NCBI GenBank assembly: GCA_004322215.1
Contig: SCSM01000020.1
Coordinates: 40,942 to 104,941 of the forward strand
Source: Bacteroidota bacterium
GTDB taxonomy: Bacteria; Bacteroidota; Ignavibacteria; Kapaibacteriales; UBA2268
Direction: 5' to 3'
DNA length: 64,000 bases
Shown: positions 1 to 10,108 of the stretch, in pieces
How positions within the stretch are numbered: the first letter of the stretch is position 1
Layout of the letters: every line of letters starts with the position of its first letter
The notes under the pieces: generated by a model
Told to the model about the DNA's origin: nothing
The model's input: the letters and a program-made list of their open reading frames with translations, nothing else
Databases searched by the model: none
Program-made: the position numbers and the translations under genes

Positions 1-570
1 ATAATAAGGGTTTTCGAGGGATTATACGAAGGGAAATTAGTTGGAATCACCTATACGTGGAAGTCATATAATGATATTTCACCTAATATGTTCAGGGCAG
101 TAATTTCTGGTGAGGATGCACGTTTTATGAGGCACGAAGGTATAGACTGGAAGGCAGTCAGAACAGCACAAAGATATAATGAAATTCATAAAGGGAAAAA
201 AAAACACGGTGCTAGTACTATTACAATGCAGACGGCAAAAAATGCATTCTTGTGGCACGGAAGAAATTATGTACGTAAAGGATTAGAAGTGTATTTTACT
301 TATCTGATTGAATTCGTTTGGGGAAAAAAGAGAATCGCAGAAGTATATGTTAATATTGTTGAATTTGGTGACGGGATTTATGGAGTTGAGTCGGCATCGC
401 AGGAATTTTTTAAAAAACCGGCAAAGGATTTGACAAGAAGACAAGCTGCATTATTGGCAGCCGTACTTCCAAATCCTCACAGGTGGTCTCCCGCTGGACC
501 GTCTAAATTCATAGAAAGCCGGGTAAAGTTCATCCAGGGAAGAATGAATTCCGTACAAATACCAAAATAG
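1..570 (+). CDS. mtgA: Monofunctional peptidoglycan glycosyltransferase (5' partial)
   Basis: The reading frame is open from the first base of the window, so the gene starts upstream; an in-frame ATG at 88 is internal. The 189 visible residues carry the GT51 transglycosylase signature: a catalytic-Glu block SGEDARFMRHEGID, then GASTITMQ, then NAFLWHGRNYVRKGLE and VYVNIVEFGDGIYGVESAS. The family polymerises lipid II into glycan strands at the periplasmic face of the inner membrane. No transpeptidase domain follows before the stop, which fits the monofunctional MtgA type rather than a bifunctional PBP1. The missing N-terminus should hold the single membrane anchor. mutS follows after 47 bases on the same strand. 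Motif match is strong; only the start is unknown. Confidence 0.9.
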   Translation: MIRVFEGLYEGKLVGITYTWKSYNDISPNMFRAVISGEDARFMRHEGIDWKAVRTAQRYNEIHKGKKKHGASTITMQTAKNAFLWHGRNYVRKGLEVYFTYLIEFVWGKKRIAEVYVNIVEFGDGIYGVESASQEFFKKPAKDLTRRQAALLAAVLPNPHRWSPAGPSKFIESRVKFIQGRMNSVQIPK

Positions 571-602
571 GATAAAAAATTATAAATTTTGAATTTTAGA
601 TT

Positions 603-618
603 TTGAATTGTGGTTAAA
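603..618 (+). repeat. Copy 1 of TTGAATTGTGGTTAAA intergenic repeat
   Basis: This 16-base word recurs exactly at 9249-9264 and 63771-63786. Each copy lies just downstream of a plus-strand stop codon and is preceded by degenerate TTTTGAATTT-type units. Here its last base is the A of the mutS start codon. Confidence 0.6.
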
Positions 619-3272
619 TGAAAGAAAAAGAAACACCGTTGATGAGGCAATACAGCCAAATGAAAAGCAAATATCCTGATACGATTTTGCTTTTTCGGCT
701 TGGTGATTTCTTTGAAACTTTCAATGAAGATGCAGTTACAACTTCCAAAGTGTGTGGTATAACTCTTACCAAAAGACATAACGGCGCTGCTGGAGAATGT
801 CCCTTGGCAGGGTTTCCCCACCATCAACTCGATGCATATCTTCCGAAATTAGTCAGAGCTGGCTATCGGGTAGCAGTATGCGAACAACTCGAAGACCCGA
901 AACAAGCAAGAGGTATAGTCAGAAGAGGTGTTATTGAAGTTGTTACACCGGGTGTAGCGATGTATGACAAACTTCTCGAGTCAAAGAAGAATAATTATGT
1001 ATGCGCAATTGTTCTGAATAACTCCAATACTAACTTTATAGCTGGAATCGCTTGTGCAGATGTATCCACAGGTGAATTTATCGTATCTGAATTTTCAGCT
1101 CATTCCATTTTGCAGGTTCTCGAAACACTAACGCCATCCGAAATAATAATCAGTAAAGAACAAAAAAACGAGTTAACCGGAATATTAAATAAATTATCTT
1201 ATAATCCGCCGATAACAAAACTCGAGCCATGGATTTTTGACAGTGAATTTGGAAGAGAAGCACTACTCGGTCATTTTAAAACACAGAATCTAAAAGGATT
1301 CGGTATTGATGATTATACTGAAGGTATTGCATCAGCAGGTGCTATTCTTCATTATATCAAAGAAACTCAAAACGGAGAAATCAGTCACCTGAAAAAAATC
1401 TCGATATATAATCCATCTGAATTCATGCTCCTGGATTATGCAACGAAAAGAAATCTGGAAATTACATACTCGATGTTTGAAGGAACAAAAGAAGGCAGTT
1501 TAATATCAATTATTGATAAAACCTGTACCCATATGGGCGGTAGATTATTGAAAAAATGGCTGACAAGACCGCTTCTTAATATCGAACAAATAAAGAAGCG
1601 TCTGTCTGCTGTCCGGGCAATTTATGAAAATGATAATAAAAGAAATTCTCTTAGGAGTAATTTATCTGAAATTGCCGATATTGAAAGATTGATTTCAAAA
1701 ATCTGTACCGGAAGGGCTAATCCGAGAGATATAGTGGCATTAAAACAAAGCTTATCGAAAATTCCCGATATAAAAAATCAACTTGGTGAATTTGATTCAC
1801 AACCGTTGAATTCTTTGGTTAAAAGATTTGAAGATGTCGAAGAAGTAGTTAATTTGATTTCAAAATCACTCGTAGATGAACCTTCTGTACAACTTGGAAC
1901 GGGAAATGTTTTCAGGCATGGATTTTCTTCAGAACTCGATTCCTATATTGATGCAAAACTTTCTGCAAAAGAATGGGTTAATAATTACCAGGAAAATGAA
2001 AAGCAGTTAACAAACATACCATCTTTAAAAGTAGGATTCACTTCAGTTTTCGGATATTATATTGAAATTACAAATGCACACAAAGATAAAGTACCAACTC
2101 GATATGACAGGAAACAAACATTGACTAATGCTGAAAGATACACTACGCCGGATCTAAAACAATTTGAAGAAAAGATACTTAATGCCGAAGAAAAAATCCT
2201 GAAATTTGAACAGGACTTGTTCCAAGAAATTAGAAATAAAATCACAGTTTACACTGAAAGGATTCAGAATAATGCTGACACACTTTCAATTTTAGATTGT
2301 TTGCAAAATTTTGCCGAAGTAGCAAAAGAAAACAATTATAATGAACCGGAAATAGATGAATCGGAGAGTATTGAAATAATTGAAGGCAGACATCCCGTTG
2401 TCGAAAAATTACTGCCGCTTGGAGAAAGCTTTCATCCAAACTCGACAAAACTGGATACAAACATCGAGCAGATTCATATAATAACAGGACCGAATATGTC
2501 CGGAAAATCCTGCTACCTGAGACAAGTCGGATTGATTGTATTACTTACACAAATTGGTTGTTTCGTTCCAGCAAAAAAAGCAAAAATAGGTCTTGTTGAC
2601 AGGATATTCACAAGAGTCGGAGCTCAGGATAACATTACGACAGGTGAAAGCACATTTCTTGTTGAAATGCAGGAAGCGGCTAATATTATGAACAATGCTA
2701 CTTTTAAAAGTTTGATTCTACTCGATGAAGTCGGCAGGGGAACAGCCACTTATGACGGTATTTCAATCGCATGGGCAATAACTGAGCACATACATGATAC
2801 GATTGGTGCAAGAACACTTTTTGCCACTCATTACCACGAATTGAATGATATTGCAAACAGGTATGACAGGATAATTAATTACAAAGTTGAAGTTGTCGAG
2901 GCGGGTGATACAATTATTTTCTCACACAGGGTAATGCCCGGTACGAGTGACCATTCATTCGGAATACATGTCGCACAAATGGCAGGACTTCCTACCGAAG
3001 TAACAGGCAGAGCAAACATAATAATGAAATCACTTGAAGATGGCAGTAAGGAAGATAGTAATGCTGATATTAAAACAAAACAAACAGATACTAAAAGAAT
3101 TGAAGTAAAAAAAGCAAGACACATTCCCGACCAGCTTGCAATTTTTGAATTCAGGGATGATTTGCTCAGAGAACAGATACTTAAAATAGATATTAACAGC
3201 TTGTCTCCACTTGAAGCATTGAAAACTTTAGCTGCGATGCAGAAAGAAGCAAAGAAAAAAATTAATAATTAA
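618..3272 (+). CDS. mutS: DNA mismatch repair ATPase MutS
   Basis: At 884 residues this is full length for bacterial MutS. The N-terminal mismatch-reading domain has the F-x-E motif (F31-F32-E33 in RLGDFFETF) that stacks on mispaired bases. The C-terminal ABC-type ATPase has Walker A GPNMSGKS (about residues 624-631), Walker B LILLDEVGRGTATYDG (about 699-714) and the FATHYHEL switch region. The C-terminal end (SPLEALKTLAAMQKEAKKK) is typical of MutS1. It recognises mismatches as a dimer and recruits MutL. MutS2 is excluded by the F-x-E domain. It starts 47 bases after mtgA and is followed 28 bases later by the agmatinase-family gene, so co-transcription is plausible. There is no obvious Shine-Dalgarno sequence. 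Confidence 0.98.
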   Translation: MKEKETPLMRQYSQMKSKYPDTILLFRLGDFFETFNEDAVTTSKVCGITLTKRHNGAAGECPLAGFPHHQLDAYLPKLVRAGYRVAVCEQLEDPKQARGIVRRGVIEVVTPGVAMYDKLLESKKNNYVCAIVLNNSNTNFIAGIACADVSTGEFIVSEFSAHSILQVLETLTPSEIIISKEQKNELTGILNKLSYNPPITKLEPWIFDSEFGREALLGHFKTQNLKGFGIDDYTEGIASAGAILHYIKETQNGEISHLKKISIYNPSEFMLLDYATKRNLEITYSMFEGTKEGSLISIIDKTCTHMGGRLLKKWLTRPLLNIEQIKKRLSAVRAIYENDNKRNSLRSNLSEIADIERLISKICTGRANPRDIVALKQSLSKIPDIKNQLGEFDSQPLNSLVKRFEDVEEVVNLISKSLVDEPSVQLGTGNVFRHGFSSELDSYIDAKLSAKEWVNNYQENEKQLTNIPSLKVGFTSVFGYYIEITNAHKDKVPTRYDRKQTLTNAERYTTPDLKQFEEKILNAEEKILKFEQDLFQEIRNKITVYTERIQNNADTLSILDCLQNFAEVAKENNYNEPEIDESESIEIIEGRHPVVEKLLPLGESFHPNSTKLDTNIEQIHIITGPNMSGKSCYLRQVGLIVLLTQIGCFVPAKKAKIGLVDRIFTRVGAQDNITTGESTFLVEMQEAANIMNNATFKSLILLDEVGRGTATYDGISIAWAITEHIHDTIGARTLFATHYHELNDIANRYDRIINYKVEVVEAGDTIIFSHRVMPGTSDHSFGIHVAQMAGLPTEVTGRANIIMKSLEDGSKEDSNADIKTKQTDTKRIEVKKARHIPDQLAIFEFRDDLLREQILKIDINSLSPLEALKTLAAMQKEAKKKINN

Positions 3273-3300
3273 AAATTCATATTAACAATTTAGAACTAAA

Positions 3301-4197
3301 ATGAAAATCCTTGGTATTAATAAAAATTTTTTGGCAATCGAAGAGAAATATTCAAATCTACAAGATTCCCAGATTGCCTTTGTGACTGCTCCTTATGAAC
3401 ATTCTACAAGTTATGGTAAAGGTGCTTCATTAGGACCGAAGTCAATTCTAAAGGCAAGTGCATTCGTTGAATTTTATGATGATGAATTTGAAAGTGAACT
3501 ATGCTTTGATAAAGGAATAACTACATTAAAACCAATAAACTTCAAAAAGAAAATTGATGATGAAGCATTAGAATTAATAAGAGAGCAAGTTGCTGAGTTG
3601 CTGAGAATGGGAAAATTTGTAGTTACACTCGGTGGTGAACATACTATTTCAATCGCACCAATAAAAGCACATTACAAGTATTATCCAAATATGTCTGTAT
3701 TACATTTTGATGCTCATTCGGACTTAAGAGAAAGTTATGAAGATTCGTTTTATTCACACGCCTGTTTTATGGCACGAGTAATAGAATTCTTTCCACCTGA
3801 AAGAGTCGTTCAGGTTGGAATAAGGGCTCAATGCATCGAAGAAGCACACTTAATAAAAGAAAAAGGAGTAAAAACCTTTTATGCATCTGCAATAAGAAGA
3901 AAATTTCACGGTGAAAATTGGCAGAAGAAAGTAGTTGAAGAATTAGGAAATGAAATATATATTACATTCGATGTCGACTATTTTGACCCTTCAATAATTC
4001 CATCCACTGGTACTCCCGAACCGGATGGATTCCAATATAATGAAACACTTGAAATATTCAGAGAAATCAACATACAAGGAAAGAAAATTATCGGTTTCGA
4101 TATGGTTGAATTAGCCCCGATAAAATCGCTTCACCACGCAAATCTTACTGCTGCCAGATTGGTATATAAATTGCTAAATTATGCCTTTTACAGGTAA
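3301..4197 (+). CDS. speB: Agmatinase / ureohydrolase family protein
   Basis: This 298-residue protein has all metal-binding motifs of the arginase/agmatinase superfamily: GGEH (H114), HFDAHSD (D137, H139, D141) and FDVDYFDP (D224, D226), the expected two-Mn site. Length and motif spacing resemble SpeB, which hydrolyses agmatine to putrescine and urea, more than arginase. Related guanidino hydrolases such as guanidinobutyrase or formimidoylglutamase share these motifs, so the substrate is inferred. It follows mutS by 28 bases. No adc/speA-type decarboxylase is in the window to support a polyamine pathway locally. Confidence 0.82.
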   Translation: MKILGINKNFLAIEEKYSNLQDSQIAFVTAPYEHSTSYGKGASLGPKSILKASAFVEFYDDEFESELCFDKGITTLKPINFKKKIDDEALELIREQVAELLRMGKFVVTLGGEHTISIAPIKAHYKYYPNMSVLHFDAHSDLRESYEDSFYSHACFMARVIEFFPPERVVQVGIRAQCIEEAHLIKEKGVKTFYASAIRRKFHGENWQKKVVEELGNEIYITFDVDYFDPSIIPSTGTPEPDGFQYNETLEIFREINIQGKKIIGFDMVELAPIKSLHHANLTAARLVYKLLNYAFYR

Positions 4198-4262
4198 GTT
4201 GTTATTTATTAAATAATTAAACAAGTCCTAACCCTTCTTTCATAAGAGGGAATGAGGTAAGA

Positions 4263-5792
4263 ATGGTTAAATACAAAAATATATCTATTTTATTTCTGAT
4301 TATTTTCTGCATAGGGTATGGATATTCGCAGAGGATTGTCAAGTATGCCGAGAATCTCGGACCCGGAGTAAACAGCGAATGTGATGAACTTATGCCTGTC
4401 CTATCTCCGGATGGAAATTCCATATTTTTCTGCAGGGGGGAATGTAAAGGGAATATCGGAGGTCAGGATATATGGATGTCACAAAGAGATTCTAACGGTG
4501 CCTGGATTGACGCATGGAATCTCGGTCCTCAGCTTAATAATAAATTTAACAACTTCGTTGCCTCGATTACACCTGACGGGCAGAAACTCTTACTTGGAAA
4601 TGTTTATGCGGCAGATACACTGATTGACAGAGGTATATCAATCAGCACAAAACTTGCAACAGGCGGCTGGAGTATACCTCAGAAAGTTAATATACAGGAT
4701 TATTACAATCTAAATCAACAGTCAAGCTTTTTCCTAACTAATGATGGGAAAACACTACTGATGACAATTGAAAGAGATGATTCCTACGGGCAAAAAGATA
4801 TATATGTCAGCTTCCAGATGAAAAACGGCGATTGGTCAGTTCCTATGAATATTGGTCCGGTAGTTAATACATTCGGCGATGAGTTCTCCCCATTTCTTGC
4901 TTCTGACGGAACCAGTTTATACTTTTCTTCAAACGGACTTGGCGGATACGGTGATGCAGATATATTTGTCACTCACAGATTGGACAGCACATGGCTGAAA
5001 TGGTCTAAACCGGAAAATGTGGGTCCAGACATTAATACACCGGGATGGGACGCTTATTATAAAATTTCTCCTTCAGGTGATTATGCTTATTATGTTTCGA
5101 CTAATAATACCTTCGGGCAGGGTGATATTTACAAAATTAAAATGGCTGATCCTGTTCGTGAAGTGCCCGAAGTTCTCGTCAAAGGACTTGTTATTAATTA
5201 CAAGACTCGTCTGCCTCTTGGGGCTACGATTGTTTTTCGCAATGCTGAAAATAACAATGTTTTTGGTACATCCCGTTCATATCCTAACACAGGTGATTAC
5301 CAAATAGTTCTCGAAGCCGGCATTAAGTATAGTTACAGAGTTGAACTCGAAGGATATATCAGCGCTTATGGAATTATTGATTTATCATCGGTAAATGAAT
5401 TCCAGGAAATTGAAAATGATATTGAGTTAATTCCTGTAGGTGATTCTTTGAGATGTATCCGAAATATATTTTTTGAAACTGCAAAGCACGATTTATCGGA
5501 TGATGCAAAATTTGAGTTGAACAGCGTAGCAGACTTAATGCTAAGTCATCCTGATTTTGCACTTGTCATTACCGGGCATTGCGACAGCACAGGAACGGAA
5601 GCATTCAACCGCATTCTCGGCTTTAAGCGTGCAGAAGAAGCAACCCAATATCTCGTTGAAAAAGGAATAGAGCAGACAAAAATAGCATACCGCGGCTTAA
5701 GCTGGTCAAGCCCTGTGGCAAGCAATAAAACCACATTCGGAAAGCAACTGAACCGCCGCGTCGAGTTCGTTGTGTTCAAGAGTGAAAAGTGA
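4263..5792 (+). CDS. OmpA-family protein with WD40-like (PD40) repeats and CarboxypepD-reg-like domain
   Basis: This 509-residue protein has an N-terminal signal peptide (hydrophobic core about residues 7-20, cleavage near GYSQ). Repeated blades follow with signatures such as MPVLSPDGNSIFF, FSPFLASDGTSLYFSS and AYYKISPSGDYAYY, i.e. PD40/WD40-like propeller units (about 25-300). A small carboxypeptidase-regulatory-like beta domain follows (about 305-380). The C-terminal OmpA peptidoglycan-binding domain (about 398-509) contains NIFFETAKHDLSDDA and GHCDSTGTEAFN. This order resembles the T9SS accessory protein PorE without its TPR part, so an envelope-anchoring role is a reasonable inference. 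There is no lipobox. It sits 65 bases after the agmatinase-family gene. Confidence 0.8.
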   Translation: MVKYKNISILFLIIFCIGYGYSQRIVKYAENLGPGVNSECDELMPVLSPDGNSIFFCRGECKGNIGGQDIWMSQRDSNGAWIDAWNLGPQLNNKFNNFVASITPDGQKLLLGNVYAADTLIDRGISISTKLATGGWSIPQKVNIQDYYNLNQQSSFFLTNDGKTLLMTIERDDSYGQKDIYVSFQMKNGDWSVPMNIGPVVNTFGDEFSPFLASDGTSLYFSSNGLGGYGDADIFVTHRLDSTWLKWSKPENVGPDINTPGWDAYYKISPSGDYAYYVSTNNTFGQGDIYKIKMADPVREVPEVLVKGLVINYKTRLPLGATIVFRNAENNNVFGTSRSYPNTGDYQIVLEAGIKYSYRVELEGYISAYGIIDLSSVNEFQEIENDIELIPVGDSLRCIRNIFFETAKHDLSDDAKFELNSVADLMLSHPDFALVITGHCDSTGTEAFNRILGFKRAEEATQYLVEKGIEQTKIAYRGLSWSSPVASNKTTFGKQLNRRVEFVVFKSEK

Positions 5793-5969
5793 TAAAATAT
5801 TTAATAAATAAACCATTTGTTTCTCTCTATCTTGTGGTGTGAATAATTATTCAATATTTTTACTCATCTCGCAACTATTTATTAATTTTACCGTAACTCT
5901 AAACTACGAAAAATGAATAATGAATATTGAATAATAAATTGATTTTTTTTATTTAAATAAAGGCGTTCT

Positions 5970-8900
5970 ATGAAGAAAGCATCACTTATTGTATTATTTA
6001 TAATACTACCTTTTTGCTTAAACACTTTTGCAAAAGATAAACCAAAAGAAAAAGATACAACAGACCTGATGGCATCATCTGTATTCAGCGGACTGAAGCT
6101 GCGGCTTGTAGGACCGGGCTTGACGTCAGGCAGAATAGTTGACATAGCTGTCAATCCGAAAAACCACAGTGAATACTACCTCGCTGTTGCCTGCGGCGGT
6201 GTATGGAAAACCACAAATGCAGGACAGACATTCTCCCCTGTTTTCGATGGGCAGGTATCATTCTCTATTGGATGCGTTACCATTGACCCGAATAATCCTT
6301 ACGTCGTATGGGTAGGCACAGGCGAAAACAACAGTCAGAGAAGCGTTTCCTATGGCGATGGTGTTTACAAATCCATTGACGGAGGAAAAAGCTGGACAAA
6401 TATGGGATTGAAAAAATCCGAGCATATAGGGAAAATTCTCGTTGACCCGCGAAATTCAAATGTCGTATATGTTGCCGCACAGGGACCACTCTGGGGACCC
6501 GGAGGCGACAGGGGCTTATATAAAACCACAGACGGAGGAAAGAACTGGGAAAAAATTCTGAATATAAGCGATAACACCGGTGTATCAGATATTGTGTTTG
6601 ACCCTCGTTGTCCCGATGTGATTTATGCTTCATCATACCAGAGAAGAAGGCATGTTTGGACATTGATTGACGGCGGTTCCGAAGGAGCAATTTACAAATC
6701 AGTTGATGCCGGTAAAACATTTGACAAGCTGACAAACGGTTTGCCGGGTGGGTATGTAGGCAGAATAGGGCTTGCTGTCTCTCCTGTTAATCCTGATATT
6801 GTCTATGCCCTTATTGAAACAGCAGATGAAAAAGGTGGATTTTACCGTTCCACAGACAGAGGTGCTTCATGGGAAAAACGCAAAACATATTCAACTCCCG
6901 GTGCTCAATATTACCAGGAGATTGTATGTGACCCGAAGAATGCCGATAAAGTATATTCATTAGAAACAATTTTCCAGGTCTCAGAGGATGGATGCAAAAC
7001 ATTCAGACCTGTTGGTAACAAACACAAGCACGTTGATGACCATGCTGTTTGGATTGACCCTGACGACACAAAACATCTGATTGTAGGGTGTGACGGGGGT
7101 TTATATGAAACATTCGATATGGATAATTGGCGCCACGTTGATAATCTTCCTGTAACACAATTTTATCGAATAACTGCTGATAATTCAGAGCCGTTTTATT
7201 ATGTTTATGGCGGTACACAGGACAATTCCACATGGGGTGGACCTTCCAGAACAACTAATTCAGGCGGGATTACAAATGATGAATGGTTCCTCGTTGTCGG
7301 TGGGGATGGATATAAATCAATGGTTGACCCTATAGACCCGAATATAGTCTATGGTGAGTTTCAATATGGGGGACTTGTACGTTTCGATAGAAAAAGCGGT
7401 GAAGGAATGTTCATTCAACCACAACCGGATAAAGGCGAAGCACATCGCTGGAATTGGGACACTCCACTTCTGATTAGTCCTCATTCAAATATAAGATTGT
7501 ATTTCGCTGCCAATAAACTCTTCAGAAGTGACGACAGGGGAAATACCTGGACTGCCATTAGCCCCGACTTGACAAGACAAATTGACAGGAATCAGTTAAA
7601 GGTTATGGATAAGGTTTGGGATGCTGAAGCAGTAGCTAAAAATGTTTCAACCTCATTATATGGTAACATAGTTGCCTTGACTGAATCACCTGTTAAGGAA
7701 AACCTTATTTATATAGGGACAGATGATGGATTGATTCAGGTAACCGAGGATGCCGGAAAAAACTGGAGAAAGATTGATAAATTCGAAGGTGTTCCCGAAA
7801 CAACTTATGTATCAGAAGTATTCGCATCACAACATAATGAAAATGTAGTTTATGCTGCTTTTGACAATCATAAAAACAACGACTTTCTTCCTTACGTTTT
7901 GAAAAGCACGGACAAGGGACAAACCTGGACATCAATTGCAGGTAATCTTCCTAAGAATGGTGCAGTATATACAATACAGGAAGATTATATTAATCCTGAT
8001 TTACTTTTTGTCGGAACCGAATTCGGTTTGTTTTTCACAATTGACGGCGGAAAGAAATGGATACAACTGAAAAGTGGAATGCCTCCTATTGCAGTGAGAG
8101 ACCTTGAACTTCAAAAGAGGGAAAATGATTTGATTGTCGGTACTTTCGGAAGAGGAATTTACATACTTGATGATTATACTCCTTTGAGAACTTTGAAACA
8201 GGAACAACTTGAAAAAGAAGCATTCATATTCCCTGTGAAAGATGCTTTGATGTATGTTCTTGATGATTCAAAAGCGAAGCATGACCTTGGTGAAACTTTT
8301 TACCGTGCCGATAATCCTCCATTCGGAGCAGTATTTACTTATTATCTTAAAGATTCTTATAAAACAAAAAAGGACCTTCGTAAAGAAGAAGAAAAGGAAG
8401 CTGAGAAGAATAAAACATCAATAAAATATCCTACACTCGAACAATTGACACAAGAAGATTTAGAAGAAGCACCTTACCTGATTTTCACAATAACTGATGA
8501 AAGCGGGTATATTGTTAGAAAATTGAAAACTTCTGCATCAAAAGGGATAAATAGAATTTCTTGGGATTTGACCTATCCCTCTCCATATCCTGCAGATGAA
8601 AAAACAGACCCGAATAAACAAAATGGTATGCCTGTTCTGCCGGGGAAATACAAAGTCTATGTTTCAAAAAGTATTAATGGTGAAATCACTCAATTGACAG
8701 AACCAATTGAATTCAATTGCAAAGTTTTGAAGAATGCAACTCTTCCTGCAAAGGATAGAAAAGAACTCGTTGAATTCCAAAAGAAAGTCGCAAACTCACA
8801 AAAAGTTATTTATGCTATTACCAATATTTTAAGCGAAACTAAGAAGGAAGTTAAACTTGTTAAGACTACTCTAATGGCTTCCGAAGGAACTCCCAAAGAA

Positions 8901-9230
8901 CTCTTGGAAAAGACAAGAAAAATCGAGCTTGAATTGAATGATATTAATACCTCATTGTACGGGAACTCATCAATTTCAAACAGGAACGAGAATCAGCCGC
9001 CTTCAATACTCGACAGGTGCAATTATATCGTTTGGGGTGTTTGGGCAACTTCGTCAGATGCTACACAAACTCAAAAAGAAGCATACAAAATTGTAGTTGA
9101 TGAATTCACGCCGGTTTATAATAATTTGAAAAGAATTGTTGAAACTGAACTGAAAGGAATTGAAAAGGAGATGGACCGTCTTGGTGCCCCGTGGACACCA
9201 AATAGGTTTCCTGAGTGGAAGGGAGAATAA
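5970..9230 (+). CDS. Secreted VPS10/sortilin-like BNR beta-propeller protein
   Basis: This 1086-residue protein has a clear signal peptide (MKKASLIVLFIILPFCLNTFAK). It carries about ten Asp-box/BNR signatures along residues 60-720, for example SIDGGKSWTN, TTDGGKNWEK, STDRGASWEK, SDDRGNTWTA, STDKGQTWTS and TIDGGKKWIQ, interleaved with DPRNSNVVYVA-type strands. This is the layout of the large VPS10-domain or exo-sialidase-like proteins common in Bacteroidota, whose substrates are mostly unknown. The last roughly 350 residues are a separate region with a charged helical segment (KKDLRKEEEKEAEKNK). No T9SS sorting domain is visible at the C-terminus, so export is probably to the periplasm. A good ribosome site (AAAGG, 6 bases before ATG) fixes the start. 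Confidence 0.8.
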   Translation: MKKASLIVLFIILPFCLNTFAKDKPKEKDTTDLMASSVFSGLKLRLVGPGLTSGRIVDIAVNPKNHSEYYLAVACGGVWKTTNAGQTFSPVFDGQVSFSIGCVTIDPNNPYVVWVGTGENNSQRSVSYGDGVYKSIDGGKSWTNMGLKKSEHIGKILVDPRNSNVVYVAAQGPLWGPGGDRGLYKTTDGGKNWEKILNISDNTGVSDIVFDPRCPDVIYASSYQRRRHVWTLIDGGSEGAIYKSVDAGKTFDKLTNGLPGGYVGRIGLAVSPVNPDIVYALIETADEKGGFYRSTDRGASWEKRKTYSTPGAQYYQEIVCDPKNADKVYSLETIFQVSEDGCKTFRPVGNKHKHVDDHAVWIDPDDTKHLIVGCDGGLYETFDMDNWRHVDNLPVTQFYRITADNSEPFYYVYGGTQDNSTWGGPSRTTNSGGITNDEWFLVVGGDGYKSMVDPIDPNIVYGEFQYGGLVRFDRKSGEGMFIQPQPDKGEAHRWNWDTPLLISPHSNIRLYFAANKLFRSDDRGNTWTAISPDLTRQIDRNQLKVMDKVWDAEAVAKNVSTSLYGNIVALTESPVKENLIYIGTDDGLIQVTEDAGKNWRKIDKFEGVPETTYVSEVFASQHNENVVYAAFDNHKNNDFLPYVLKSTDKGQTWTSIAGNLPKNGAVYTIQEDYINPDLLFVGTEFGLFFTIDGGKKWIQLKSGMPPIAVRDLELQKRENDLIVGTFGRGIYILDDYTPLRTLKQEQLEKEAFIFPVKDALMYVLDDSKAKHDLGETFYRADNPPFGAVFTYYLKDSYKTKKDLRKEEEKEAEKNKTSIKYPTLEQLTQEDLEEAPYLIFTITDESGYIVRKLKTSASKGINRISWDLTYPSPYPADEKTDPNKQNGMPVLPGKYKVYVSKSINGEITQLTEPIEFNCKVLKNATLPAKDRKELVEFQKKVANSQKVIYAITNILSETKKEVKLVKTTLMASEGTPKELLEKTRKIELELNDINTSLYGNSSISNRNENQPPSILDRCNYIVWGVWATSSDATQTQKEAYKIVVDEFTPVYNNLKRIVETELKGIEKEMDRLGAPWTPNRFPEWKGE

Positions 9231-9248
9231 AATTATAAATTTTAAATG

Positions 9249-9264
9249 TTGAATTGTGGTTAAA
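9249..9264 (+). repeat. Copy 2 of TTGAATTGTGGTTAAA intergenic repeat
   Basis: Exact match to the copies at 603-618 and 63771-63786. It lies 19 bases after a plus-strand stop and runs into the left arm of the terminator hairpin. Confidence 0.6.
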
Positions 9265-9296
9265 ATCCCTCGGGTTGTTAGTCCTGAGGGATTTTA
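9261..9296. terminator. Bidirectional intrinsic terminator between convergent genes
   Basis: An inverted repeat TAAAATCCCTCGGG / CCTGAGGGATTTTA forms a 14-bp stem with one G-U pair and an 8-base loop. The A-rich left edge and T-rich right edge can serve both strands. It lies between the ends of convergent genes at 9230 and 9322. Confidence 0.75.
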
Positions 9297-9321
9297 AAAA
9301 AAATAAGGGTACAGTAAATTT

Positions 9322-10083
9322 CTAATAATCCAAAATTCTGCCATGTAGATTTAAACCAATACTGTATCCCTTTATTAAATAATTTGGAAGTCCATCAACT
9401 TTTATTTTACCAACTTCCCATTTTGAATATACTTGGCTATTGTACATAAAATTGATACTTATTGAAAATACACTTAAATGATTCATACCACCAGATTCAA
9501 AAAAATTTTGTTTGAAATCATATCCTGCATAACAACCAATAATATAACCAATACTTCCTCCCTCAAACTTTTCAACATTTGCTAAACTAGAAAACATATC
9601 ATGAATATCTAAATTTCCTTTGTCTGTTCTTTTTATTGTAAAATCTGATGATGAAAATCCGAATCCTATATAAGGATTTAAAAATAATCCTGATTTGACA
9701 TTAAATAAGTAACCAATGGATAAAGAAAATATACTCTTGGAAAGCGAATGACTATAATTATTTTCATCAGTAACATCTTTTGAAAAATAATAATCATACA
9801 AAATGCTCATGCTTATGTTATTATTATAGGTACCCAACTTTATACTTAAGCCATAATCAATTTTTGGTAAATTTGATAAAAAATTTAAACTATGTAATAG
9901 CTCATCATAATCTTTATTTTCATTTTTAAGCAAGTTTAATCCTACACTGATATCAATTCCTTTAACATTCCAAAGAAAGCCCGAATTGTTATTTGAAGTG
10001 CTATCAATAATTTCAGCAGATAATCTTATCGGTTGAAAAATTAGAATGAAAAAAAATAATGAAAATGAAATATTCTTTATCAT
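9322..10083 (-). CDS. Predicted outer-membrane beta-barrel protein, unknown function
   Basis: I do not recognise the family. The 253-residue product has a signal peptide (about 1-23, ending near LSAE) and then many short amphipathic strands with glycine and aromatic residues, such as IDYGLSIKLGTYNNNISMSILYD, FLNPYIGFGFSSSDF and SIGYIIGCYAGYDF. It ends with an alternating strand, SIGLNLHGRILDY, carrying an aromatic last residue, as in outer-membrane barrels. A strong ribosome site (AGGAG, 7 bases before ATG) sets the start. The upstream secreted glycoside-hydrolase-like gene ends 25 bases before it, so the two probably form an operon. Confidence 0.6.
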   Translation of the reverse strand: MIKNISFSLFFFILIFQPIRLSAEIIDSTSNNNSGFLWNVKGIDISVGLNLLKNENKDYDELLHSLNFLSNLPKIDYGLSIKLGTYNNNISMSILYDYYFSKDVTDENNYSHSLSKSIFSLSIGYLFNVKSGLFLNPYIGFGFSSSDFTIKRTDKGNLDIHDMFSSLANVEKFEGGSIGYIIGCYAGYDFKQNFFESGGMNHLSVFSISINFMYNSQVYSKWEVGKIKVDGLPNYLIKGYSIGLNLHGRILDY

Positions 10084-10108
10084 AATTTATCTCCTAATTT
10101 AGAGAAAT

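Noticed and set aside
4263..5792. Definite PorE assignment
   Set aside because: The WD40-like, CarboxypepD-reg and OmpA order is similar, but the TPR part and lipobox of PorE are missing, so I kept a general name.
6277..6735. 152-residue minus-strand ORF inside the VPS10-like gene
   Set aside because: It lies wholly within a well-supported propeller gene and its translation has low-complexity, His/Arg/Cys-rich composition with no family signature.
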